Under the pieces are notes generated by a model that was not told the origin of the DNA, searched no databases, and saw only the letters and a list, made by a program, of their open reading frames with translations. This document shows positions 7,657-14,914 of a stretch of DNA of 14,914 bases, piece after piece. Within the stretch, counting starts at the first letter, position 1. Each line of letters opens with the position of its first letter. The DNA is from an uncultured Devosia sp. (GTDB lineage Bacteria; Pseudomonadota; Alphaproteobacteria; Rhizobiales; Devosiaceae): positions 1 through 14,914 of the forward strand of contig CAMLOA010000008.1 in the NCBI GenBank assembly GCA_946481445.1. Reading direction: 5' to 3'. Position numbers and translations under genes: made by a program.

Positions 7657-8049
7657 ATGACCGCCACACCGACCACCGCCGCCATTGCCGTTGCCATTGC
7701 CGCAGCCCTGTTCGCGCCGCCCGCATTGGCCGCCGGGTCCAGCCTGCAACTGCAGCTTTCGACCGACGGGGACTTCGAACGGCGCACCGTCAGCTACGAT
7801 TGCGGGACCGAAGCGCCCCTGGTGGTCACCTATCTGAATGCCGCGCCCAACTTCCTGGCCATGCTTTCCGTACCCGATTCCGCCGACCCACTCGTCTTTG
7901 CCGCGGTCATCTCCGGATCAGGCGCCCGGTACGCGGCCGGGCAGTGGGTATGGTGGAATGACGGCATCGACGGCAGCCTGTATGACGCCACGCTTGGTGA
8001 GGATGCGGAGGCCGTCCTCGCCTGCAGCGAGATCAACAACATCCCCTGA
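7657..8049 (+). CDS. MliC-like C-type lysozyme inhibitor, exported
   Basis: A 130-residue exported protein resembling the MliC/PliC family, which blocks the active site of C-type lysozyme in the periplasm. A signal peptide fills residues 1-26 (hydrophobic Ala-rich core, then PPALAA before GS). There is no lipobox cysteine, so it should be soluble and periplasmic rather than a lipoprotein. The mature domain has the family pattern: VSYDCGTEAPLVVTYLN with Cys49, then AVISGSGARYAAGQWVWWND with the SGxxY/W block at about 86-102, and a second Cys123 in VLACSE likely to pair with Cys49. GGAG six bases before the ATG sets the start. It lies between the ABM-like gene and ureE, an odd place for a host-interaction protein. 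The family call rests on motif pattern by eye. Confidence 0.7.
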   Translation: MTATPTTAAIAVAIAAALFAPPALAAGSSLQLQLSTDGDFERRTVSYDCGTEAPLVVTYLNAAPNFLAMLSVPDSADPLVFAAVISGSGARYAAGQWVWWNDGIDGSLYDATLGEDAEAVLACSEINNIP

Positions 8050-8060
8050 CAGCTGCGTCG

Positions 8061-8076
8061 CCTTTCGCCGGAAAGG
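8061..8076 (+). other. Small hairpin downstream of the MliC-like gene
   Basis: CCTTTC and GAAAGG form a 6-bp stem with a GCCG loop, twelve bases after the stop codon. A second, weaker stem (GCCC with GGGC) follows at 8086-8099. No T tract follows either, so a terminator is unlikely. RNA processing or stabilisation between the MliC-like gene and ureE is possible. Confidence 0.3.
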
Positions 8077-8170
8077 GTTGGCCTTGCCCTTCACCGGGCG
8101 CACCTGACGGGCTAAGGTTGTCGGCAAGGTTGGGAAGCCTTTGATCGTCGGGTCCGCCCGGGACTATTTC

Positions 8171-8635
8171 ATGTTGCGTGCCGTAGCCATCCTGCCGCCG
8201 GAACACGGCCAGGGTATTCCTTTCGATGTCATCGTCCTCGAGCATGACGAGCGCCGCTTGCGGCGCAAGCTGCTGGTGCTCCAGCATGGTGGAGAAGTGA
8301 TGGTGGATCTACCCCAGACTGTGACCCTGGCCGACCGCAGCGTCCTGCAACTGGAGGATGGGCGATTGGTGGAAGTCATCGCCGCCGACGAGCTGCTTTA
8401 TGAGGTTCGCGCCGGGTCGGCAGCCCACCTCGTCCGTCTTGCCTGGCACATCGGCAATCGGCACACCTCGGCTCAACTGGAGGATGGCCGCATCCTCATC
8501 AAGCGCGACCACGTGCTCAAGGCCATGCTGGAAGGATTGGGCGCCACCGTGACGCCGGTCCGCGAACCCTTTGACGCCGAGCATGGCGCCTATCACAGTC
8601 ACGCCGAGCACGGCCACGCGCTGCTGGCCCGATGA
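8171..8635 (+). CDS. ureE: Urease accessory protein UreE (nickel metallochaperone)
   Basis: UreE is a dimeric cytoplasmic metallochaperone that delivers nickel to UreG and so to the urease assembly complex. This 154-residue protein has the N-terminal peptide-binding domain start [10 protein letters not shown], the conserved [12 protein letters not shown] block with His93 and GNRH at 95-98 (the metal-binding region at the dimer interface), and [16 protein letters not shown] at about 112-127. A short His-bearing tail (His138, 142, 144, 147, 149) can hold extra nickel; it is much shorter than the Klebsiella tail. An in-frame TTG at 8141 would add ten residues outside the domain, so the ATG is preferred. 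Its stop overlaps the ureF start as ATGA. Confidence 0.93.
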   Translation: MLRAVAILPPEHGQGIPFDVIVLEHDERRLRRKLLVLQHGGEVMVDLPQTVTLADRSVLQLEDGRLVEVIAADELLYEVRAGSAAHLVRLAWHIGNRHTSAQLEDGRILIKRDHVLKAMLEGLGATVTPVREPFDAEHGAYHSHAEHGHALLAR

Positions 8636-9294
8636 GCGCACTACCTGGGCTGCAGAAGCTGTTGACCTGGATGTCTCCCGCCTTTCCGGTCGGCGCGTTT
8701 GCCTGGTCCGCAGGTCTGGAAGCGGCGATCGTTGCGCGCGCCGTGCACGATCGGACAACGGCCCAGTCCTGGATCGAGGGCCTCCTGCATCATGGCGGAC
8801 TGCGCAACGATGCCATCGTGCTGGCCCATGCCTATTGGGCAGCCTCCGATCCTGTTGCCATCCAGGACCTGGCCGACCTTTGCCTTGCTCTGGTCCCGGC
8901 GCGAGAGCGGCATGAGGAGTCCACGATCATCGGCGCCGCATTCATCAGCGCCGTTCGCGCCTGGCCTGATGCCGTTGTCGATACCCTGCCCCAACCCTGT
9001 CCCTACCCGGTTGCCGTCGGAGCGATAGCGGCCGCCCACGGCATCGGTCTCCCCGACACGCTCCTCGCCTGGTTGACGGCCGGGGTCCATGCCCAGGTTT
9101 CGGTGGCGGTGCGGCTGGTGCCCATCGGCCAGAACGACGGCCTAGCCATCATGGCCGCCCTGGAGCCGGCCATCGCGGCCACGGCCGCGCTGTGCCAGCA
9201 TGCCGCACTGGACGATATTGGCGCGGTGGCCTACGCGGCGGATATTGCCCAGATGGCCCACGAAACCCAGACCACGAGAATCTTTCGCTCATGA
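8632..9294 (+). CDS. ureF: Urease accessory protein UreF
   Basis: UreF is an all-helical protein that binds UreD and recruits UreG, acting as a checkpoint in nickel loading. The 220-residue length fits. Family marks are [20 protein letters not shown] at about 11-30, RERHEES at about 90-96, the stretch [12 protein letters not shown] near residue 160, and the C-terminal [11 protein letters not shown], whose last residues are used in complex formation with UreD and UreG. The start overlaps the ureE stop and its own stop overlaps the next gene, both as ATGA, so ureE, ureF, the membrane gene and ureG form one translationally coupled run. Confidence 0.95.
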   Translation: MSALPGLQKLLTWMSPAFPVGAFAWSAGLEAAIVARAVHDRTTAQSWIEGLLHHGGLRNDAIVLAHAYWAASDPVAIQDLADLCLALVPARERHEESTIIGAAFISAVRAWPDAVVDTLPQPCPYPVAVGAIAAAHGIGLPDTLLAWLTAGVHAQVSVAVRLVPIGQNDGLAIMAALEPAIAATAALCQHAALDDIGAVAYAADIAQMAHETQTTRIFRS

Positions 9295-9722
9295 GCATGC
9301 TCATCGCCGCCTTCATGTTCATTGCCCTGCTGGCCGTTTCGACCGCACACTTCCTCTGGTCGATTGGACGCACCTGGCCGATCCGCGACGAAAAGCTGCT
9401 GGCGCAGACTGTGGTCGGTTTCCGGGATATCGAACGCATGCCGCCGCGGCTGGCCTCGTTTGCCGTCGCCCTCGCGACACTGGCCGCCGGCATCCTTGCC
9501 CTGTCGCTGGCCGATCACGATAGTGGCGGCCTGCCCCTGACCCTCGTCGGCCTGCCACTGGCCGCCGTCTTCCTCGCCCGAGGCGCAATCGGTTACACTG
9601 CGTGGTGGGCAGACAAGACTCCGGAACCCAATTTCCGGCTGAACGACCGGCGGGTTTATTCACCGCTCTGCCTGTTCCTGGGCGCCGGTTTTGTCGCTCT
9701 CGTTATTCTGAGGCTGCTATGA
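9291..9722 (+). CDS. DUF3995-like four-helix membrane protein, coupled to ureF and ureG
   Basis: A 143-residue inner-membrane protein with four predicted helices, at about 3-24, 54-73, 83-105 and 123-143. The pattern matches what I recall of the DUF3995 family: [11 protein letters not shown] after the first helix, [12 protein letters not shown] in the loop, RGAIGYT at the end of the third helix, and [18 protein letters not shown] entering the last. The family has no established function that I know of. The ATG overlaps the ureF stop and the TGA overlaps the ureG start, both as ATGA, so it is locked into the urease maturation operon. A role in nickel, urea or ammonia movement or in anchoring the maturation complex is only a guess from position. 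No His-rich or metal-binding motif is evident. Confidence 0.85.
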   Translation: MSMLIAAFMFIALLAVSTAHFLWSIGRTWPIRDEKLLAQTVVGFRDIERMPPRLASFAVALATLAAGILALSLADHDSGGLPLTLVGLPLAAVFLARGAIGYTAWWADKTPEPNFRLNDRRVYSPLCLFLGAGFVALVILRLL

Positions 9723-10351
9723 AATCCATCAACGGACCTCTGCGTATCGGCATTGGCGGCCCCGTCGGCTCCGGCAAGACCACGCTGTGCGAAATGCTGC
9801 TCAAGGCCATGCGCGAGCGCTATTCCATGGCCGTCGTCACCAACGACATCTACACGCGCGAGGATGCGCTCATCCTGGCGCGCGTGCAGGCAATATCGGA
9901 AGATCGCATCGTGGGCGTCGAAACCGGCGGATGTCCCCACACGGCCATCCGCGAGGATGCCTCCCTGAACCTGGCCGCCATCGATGAACTCAACCGCAAG
10001 TTTCCCGATCTGGACATCATCCTGATCGAGAGCGGTGGCGACAATCTCGCAGCGACCTTTTCACCCGACCTGGCCGATATCACCATCTATGTCATCTCGG
10101 TGGCCCAGGGCGAGAAGATCCCGCGCAAGGGCGGCCCGGCCATCTCCCGCTCCGACCTTCTGGTGATCACCCACACCGACCTGGCCCCCTATGTCGGGGC
10201 CAGCCTGGACGTCATGGAGCGCGATACACAAAAGGTTCGCGACGGCCGCCCTTACGTCTTCACCGACCTCCTTCGCCGCGAAAGCCTCGACCGGATCATT
10301 GCCTGGATCGAAAAGGCCGGCGGCCTCAACGACGCGCAGGCCGCGGAGTAG
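9719..10351 (+). CDS. ureG: Urease accessory GTPase UreG, with a variant G4 motif
   Basis: UreG is the SIMIBI-class GTPase whose hydrolysis drives nickel delivery to urease in the UreDFG complex. The 210-residue protein has P-loop GPVGSGKTT at 14-22, TNDIYTRED at 41-49, [15 protein letters not shown] at 66-80 with the metal-binding Cys72-Pro-His74, and [18 protein letters not shown] at 103-120. The guanine-specificity motif, NKxD in the UreGs I know, reads THTD at 151-154 (codons ACC CAC ACC GAC); Asp154 is kept but Asn and Lys are replaced. The ATG overlaps the stop of the preceding membrane gene. All other motifs are intact, so it is probably functional, perhaps with changed nucleotide affinity. 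Confidence 0.97.
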   Translation: MKSINGPLRIGIGGPVGSGKTTLCEMLLKAMRERYSMAVVTNDIYTREDALILARVQAISEDRIVGVETGGCPHTAIREDASLNLAAIDELNRKFPDLDIILIESGGDNLAATFSPDLADITIYVISVAQGEKIPRKGGPAISRSDLLVITHTDLAPYVGASLDVMERDTQKVRDGRPYVFTDLLRRESLDRIIAWIEKAGGLNDAQAAE

Positions 10352-10380
10352 GGACCGGCCCGCAAGTGTCATCCTTCAGG

Positions 10381-10396
10381 GCAACAGACCTGTTGC
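10381..10396 (+). other. Small hairpin between ureG and the acetyltransferase gene
   Basis: GCAACA and TGTTGC form a perfect 6-bp stem around a GACC loop, 29 bases after the ureG stop. It has no T tract, so read-through into the acetyltransferase gene is likely. It may mark the 3' end of the urease transcript or be chance. Confidence 0.25.
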
Positions 10397-10445
10397 TGGC
10401 CGCCGAAAGGTTGCGGCGCGCAAGCGATCTTCAGGGCTCCAATCA

Positions 10446-10450
10446 GGGGA
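10446..10450 (+). promoter_or_regulatory. Ribosome binding site supporting the GTG start of the acetyltransferase
   Basis: GGGGA lies seven bases before GTG at 10458, a good match in sequence and spacing. The in-frame ATG six codons later has no comparable site. Confidence 0.5.
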
Positions 10451-10457
10451 ACTGCGG

Positions 10458-10925
10458 GTGACCACCATTCTCCGCATGCGCAAGCACCTCGCCGCGCCCG
10501 TGGCCTTGCCCGTCTGGCCGAGCGGCGCGCGCCCCGTCCCGGTCGCCGAAACCTCCATCGTTGCGCTCCATGCCATCCTGGTCGCCGCCTACGCCAATGG
10601 CTTCGGCTCGGTCCCGTCCTCGCCCGACGCCTGGTGGAGCTCCATCACGGCCGATAGCGAGTTCGACCAGGCGCTGGTCTTCGTTGCCGCCGACACTGCA
10701 GGCGCACCCGTCGGCCTTGCACAATGCTGGACTTCAGGCTTCGTCAAGGATCTCGCCGTGGTGTCGCAATGGCGCGGCAGGGGCATTGGCGACGCCCTGC
10801 TCGCCGAGGCCTTCGCCGCCTTCCGCGCCCGCGGCCTTTCCCATGTCGATCTCAAGGTCGGCGCCACCAATGGGCCCGCGGTCGGTCTCTACCGGCGTGC
10901 CGGCATGGTGGAAGCGCCGCTCTAG
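10458..10925 (+). CDS. GNAT family N-acetyltransferase
   Basis: A 155-residue cytoplasmic acetyltransferase of the GNAT fold. The acetyl-CoA pyrophosphate-binding motif is QWRGRGIG at 104-111, preceded by the strand KDLAVV and followed by the helix DALLAEAFAAFRARG; NGPAVGLYRRAGM near the C-terminus is the usual motif B region. The substrate cannot be deduced. GTG is chosen for its GGGGA site; ATG at 10476 would give 149 residues. It follows ureG by 106 bases on the same strand and may be read through from the urease operon, although nothing ties it to urease. Its TAG stop shares CTAG with the stop of the convergent metallophosphoesterase gene. Confidence 0.88.
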   Translation: MTTILRMRKHLAAPVALPVWPSGARPVPVAETSIVALHAILVAAYANGFGSVPSSPDAWWSSITADSEFDQALVFVAADTAGAPVGLAQCWTSGFVKDLAVVSQWRGRGIGDALLAEAFAAFRARGLSHVDLKVGATNGPAVGLYRRAGMVEAPL

Positions 10926-11653
10926 CTGACCATCACCACGTGGCTCACCAGCCTTGATCCCGTGAAATGGTGAACGAGCAGACCGGGAGGGTCCGATATC
11001 GCACTCTCCCTGCCATCCAGGCGGAGCCGGTTGGCACGCGCCACGGAGGGTGCCATGGTTGCGGGACGATGGGCAAAGCGCGTGAACATGGCCCGGTGGA
11101 CATGGCCGCAGGTCAGGCCCAGGACCGTATCGCTCGCCTCCGCGATCACGCGCGACAGCTCGTCGCCGCCAAGGCAGATATTGCGATCCTTGCCGTCTAT
11201 GCCGCACAGGAACGGATGCTGATGCTGGAAGATGAGTGCCGGCGGCCCGCCTGAATTGAGCTGTCCGGCGAGCCAGTCGAGTACGGGCCGGGCATCACCA
11301 TGATGGGCACCCGATACGGTCACGTCCAGGCCGATGACGCGAAGGTCCGCCGAGATGTTCGCGGCCACGTTGAGCGGTCGCTCGCTCGTCCAGCCATATC
11401 GGCTGCCGAACGTGCGCAACATCAACCCATGATGGTCGACATTGCCAGGAACGACGAAGAACGGCAGGGCAGTCTGCTCCAGCCGGCCGCAGACTTTGGC
11501 GTAGCCGCGTTCCTGGTCCAGTTCGACGAGGTCGCCGCTGACGATGATGGCATCGGGGCGCAGCGGGTCCAGCCAGTCCAGCACGCGATCAAGCCGCTCC
11601 AGCGCTTCGGCGCTGCCATCGGCATGGATATCGCTGAGCTGGGCTATGATCAT
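10922..11653 (-). CDS. Calcineurin-like metallophosphoesterase, CpdA-like
   Basis: A 243-residue phosphoesterase of the calcineurin-like superfamily, closest in look to class III cyclic-nucleotide phosphodiesterases such as CpdA. Metal-ligand motifs in order are DIH (Asp8, His10) in AQLSDIHADGS, SGDLVE with Asp41, PGNVDHHG with Asn71, QHQHP with His144 and His146, and GHVH with His184 and His186. The catalytic His of the usual GNHD is Val72 here, as in GNxD variants of the wider superfamily; the two His residues after Asp73 might stand in. The ATG overlaps the glgX stop as ATGA, so it is coupled to glycogen debranching. The longer frame upstream lies inside glgX and is not coding. The substrate could be cAMP, another cyclic nucleotide, or something else. 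Confidence 0.85.
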   Translation of the reverse strand: MIIAQLSDIHADGSAEALERLDRVLDWLDPLRPDAIIVSGDLVELDQERGYAKVCGRLEQTALPFFVVPGNVDHHGLMLRTFGSRYGWTSERPLNVAANISADLRVIGLDVTVSGAHHGDARPVLDWLAGQLNSGGPPALIFQHQHPFLCGIDGKDRNICLGGDELSRVIAEASDTVLGLTCGHVHRAMFTRFAHRPATMAPSVARANRLRLDGRESAISDPPGLLVHHFTGSRLVSHVVMVS

Positions 11654-13659
11654 GCGCCGCTCGCGGGTCGAACCAGCGCCACCACCGAGCGCGGCGTCAG
11701 CGTGGCTGTCCCTTCGGTGAGCACGACCTCGCTGGTGCCATCCGAATGCAGGCCGACGGCCCAGTCGCCCTCCGGCAGGCGCGCAACGACCGGCTCGATC
11801 CTCCGGTTGAACCAGATCAGCACTTCGTCGTCCTTGTGACGCAGGTGCATGCCCAGCACGGAAGCCGTGGAATCGTTCCAGTCGCCCTGGGCCATCTCGC
11901 GCCCCTCCGGATGCAGCCACACCACATCCCGGATGCCATGCTTCTCTTGCCCGGTGAGGAAATGGTCGTGGGTCAGCGCCGCATGCGCCTTCCGGAACTT
12001 GCTCAGCGCCGACACATAGTCCACCAAGTCGCCATCGGCGCTTTCCCAGTCCAGCCAGGTGATCTCGTTGTCCTGGGCGTAGGCGTTGTTGTTGCCCCGC
12101 TGCGTCCGGTACATCTCATCGCCCTGCTGCAGCAGTGGCGTGCCGCGCGACAGCATCAGCGTTGCCAGCAATGCCCGGACATCGCGCTTGCGCGCCGCAT
12201 TGATCGCCACATCATCCGTCTCGCCTTCGAAGCCGCAGTTCCACGAAGCGTTGTGGTTGTGGCCGTCGCGGTTATTCTCGCCGTTCGCTTCGTTGTGCTT
12301 GTCGTGGTAGCTCACCAGGTCGCGCAGCGTGAAACCGTCATGCACCGCCAGCAGATTGACGCTGGCGCTCGGCTTGCGCCCGGCGAAGTTGAAGATTTCG
12401 GCAGAGCCCGCCACCTTGCCGGCCAGCGCGCCGATCTTGCCGTCGCCGCCACGCCAGAATTCGCGGATTTCGTCGCGATAGGTGTCGTTGTGTTCCTTGA
12501 ACTGCTTGCCGAATTGGCCCAGTCCATATCCGCCCGGGCCGGGATCCCACGGCTCGGCGACAAGGATGCATTGCTTGAGAACAGGATCGGCCTTGATCTT
12601 GTTGAGCATTTCAGCGTTCGGGTTGAACCCCGGATCACGCCCCAGCACTGTTGCGAGATCGAAGCGGAAGCCGGAAACGCCCATCTCCTCCACCCAATAG
12701 CGCAGGCTTTCGATCACCAGCCTTTGCACCGCAGGATGGTCGCAGCGCAGCGTATTGCCGGTGCCGGTGTCGTTCACCAGGTGCTGCTTTCCGTCCACCT
12801 CGACAAACCGGTAGTAGGTCTTGGCGTCCAGCCCCATCATGCTCAGCATGGGACCGTTGGCGTCGCTTTCCCCGGTGTGGTTGTAGACCACGTCCAGGAT
12901 CACGGAGATGCCGTTCTTGCGATAGAGGTCGGTCATGTGCCGCAATTCCTGCGGCCCGCGCGGCGCCAGCCGCGGGTCGATTGCCGAATAGGCCACCGGA
13001 TTGTAGCCCCAGGCATTGGTCAGGCCGAGCACCGGCAGGTGCCCCTCGTCGATCCACGCCGCGGTCGGCATCAGCTGCAGCGTGTCGACACCGATATATT
13101 TGAGGTGGTCGATGACCCGCTGCGTCGTCAGCCCTGCAATGGTGCCGCGCAGCGGCCCCTGCACGCTGGGATGGCGCATCGTAAAGCCGCGAACATTCAT
13201 CTCGTAGAACATCGTCGGCGCCTTACGGCGCGGCAGGATGTTCTCGTTGCCCAGGCCAACCACGATGGCCTTGGGAATGAGCGGCGCGGTATCGACCGCC
13301 TCGGACCGGTCCAGCCGCAGCCGCGGCGAACGCACGAAGACCCGGTCCAGCCGCTTGGCATAGGGGTCGACAAGCAGCTTCATGGGGTCGAAGAAAAGCC
13401 CCTGGTCGGGGTTATACTCGCCGTCCGCGCGCAACCCGTAGCGGGTGCCGGCGCCGAGCCCGGCGATGAGCCCGGCGCGAATATTGTCCTTGTGGACGTC
13501 GAGCTCGAACCGGTCCGTTTCCTGGTCCTGCTCGTCGAAGATCGACACCCAGATCTTGCTGGCCGTCTCCGAGTAGACGGCAAAATTGACACCCTCGGCG
13601 ACGACGGTTGCGCCAAGGTGCTCAATACTGCCCCCGCCGGGGACAAGTGCGGGCTTCAT
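11650..13659 (-). CDS. glgX: Glycogen debranching enzyme GlgX
   Basis: A GH13 isoamylase-type debranching enzyme that cleaves alpha-1,6 links of glycogen limit dextrin. The 669-residue protein has an N-terminal beta-sandwich (about 1-135, starting GGSIEHLGATVVAEGVNFAV) and the catalytic barrel with region I DVVYNHTG at 256-263, region II GFRFDLATV with nucleophile Asp334, region III VAEPWD with acid Glu369, and region IV VHDGF with Asp441. The NxYAQDNEITWLDWE segment at about 525-539 is typical of GlgX. The ATG MKPALVPGGG was chosen by domain start and its position 13 bases after pgm; the frame is open 47 codons further into pgm. The stop overlaps the phosphoesterase start. Confidence 0.95.
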   Translation of the reverse strand: MKPALVPGGGSIEHLGATVVAEGVNFAVYSETASKIWVSIFDEQDQETDRFELDVHKDNIRAGLIAGLGAGTRYGLRADGEYNPDQGLFFDPMKLLVDPYAKRLDRVFVRSPRLRLDRSEAVDTAPLIPKAIVVGLGNENILPRRKAPTMFYEMNVRGFTMRHPSVQGPLRGTIAGLTTQRVIDHLKYIGVDTLQLMPTAAWIDEGHLPVLGLTNAWGYNPVAYSAIDPRLAPRGPQELRHMTDLYRKNGISVILDVVYNHTGESDANGPMLSMMGLDAKTYYRFVEVDGKQHLVNDTGTGNTLRCDHPAVQRLVIESLRYWVEEMGVSGFRFDLATVLGRDPGFNPNAEMLNKIKADPVLKQCILVAEPWDPGPGGYGLGQFGKQFKEHNDTYRDEIREFWRGGDGKIGALAGKVAGSAEIFNFAGRKPSASVNLLAVHDGFTLRDLVSYHDKHNEANGENNRDGHNHNASWNCGFEGETDDVAINAARKRDVRALLATLMLSRGTPLLQQGDEMYRTQRGNNNAYAQDNEITWLDWESADGDLVDYVSALSKFRKAHAALTHDHFLTGQEKHGIRDVVWLHPEGREMAQGDWNDSTASVLGMHLRHKDDEVLIWFNRRIEPVVARLPEGDWAVGLHSDGTSEVVLTEGTATLTPRSVVALVRPASGA

Positions 13660-13672
13660 GGGGCGTCCGATG

Positions 13673-14914
<1,242 letters not shown>

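Overview
The window looks like chromosomal DNA of a GC-rich alphaproteobacterium, most likely of the order Hyphomicrobiales. The evidence is the high GC content, the rhizobial-type UreA/UreB/UreC sequences, a urea ABC transporter (urt) placed beside the urease genes, and a pgm-glgX glycogen cluster. Devosia or a relative is my guess from protein flavour only and has not been checked. I see no insertion sequences, phage genes, tRNA or rRNA genes, or CRISPR arrays. No gene-free stretch exceeds 300 bases.

Layout, left to right. (1) Positions 2-1952, plus strand: the end of the urea transporter operon, urtC (partial), urtD and urtE, tightly packed and closed by a strong hairpin terminator that also works on the other strand. 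(2) Positions 2005-2358, minus strand: a small, acidic, secreted protein of unknown function that ends at the same terminator. (3) Positions 2465-10351, plus strand: a complete urease set, ureD, ureA, ureB, ureC, ureE, ureF and ureG. It is interleaved with five genes that are not classical urease genes: an unrecognised 129-aa protein between ureB and ureC; a DHRS1-like short-chain dehydrogenase, a small ABM-fold monooxygenase-like protein and a MliC-like lysozyme inhibitor between ureC and ureE; and a four-helix DUF3995-like membrane protein locked between ureF and ureG by ATGA overlaps on both sides. A GNAT acetyltransferase follows at 10458-10925. (4) Positions 10922-14914, minus strand: phosphoglucomutase (partial), glycogen debranching enzyme glgX and a calcineurin-like metallophosphoesterase. 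They read toward the urease block, and the last gene shares a CTAG stop with the acetyltransferase.

How the genes work together: UrtABCDE imports urea, UreABC splits it into ammonia and carbon dioxide, and UreD/E/F/G load nickel into the UreC active site. UreC has all its metal and catalytic residues, so the enzyme is probably functional. The minus-strand block belongs to glycogen turnover and is a separate unit.

The points most worth a second look are the membrane gene coupled to ureF and ureG, a UreG whose guanine-specificity NKxD motif reads THTD, the extra genes inside the urease block, and the small acidic secreted protein between urt and ure. I do not see a clearly new defence or mobile system.
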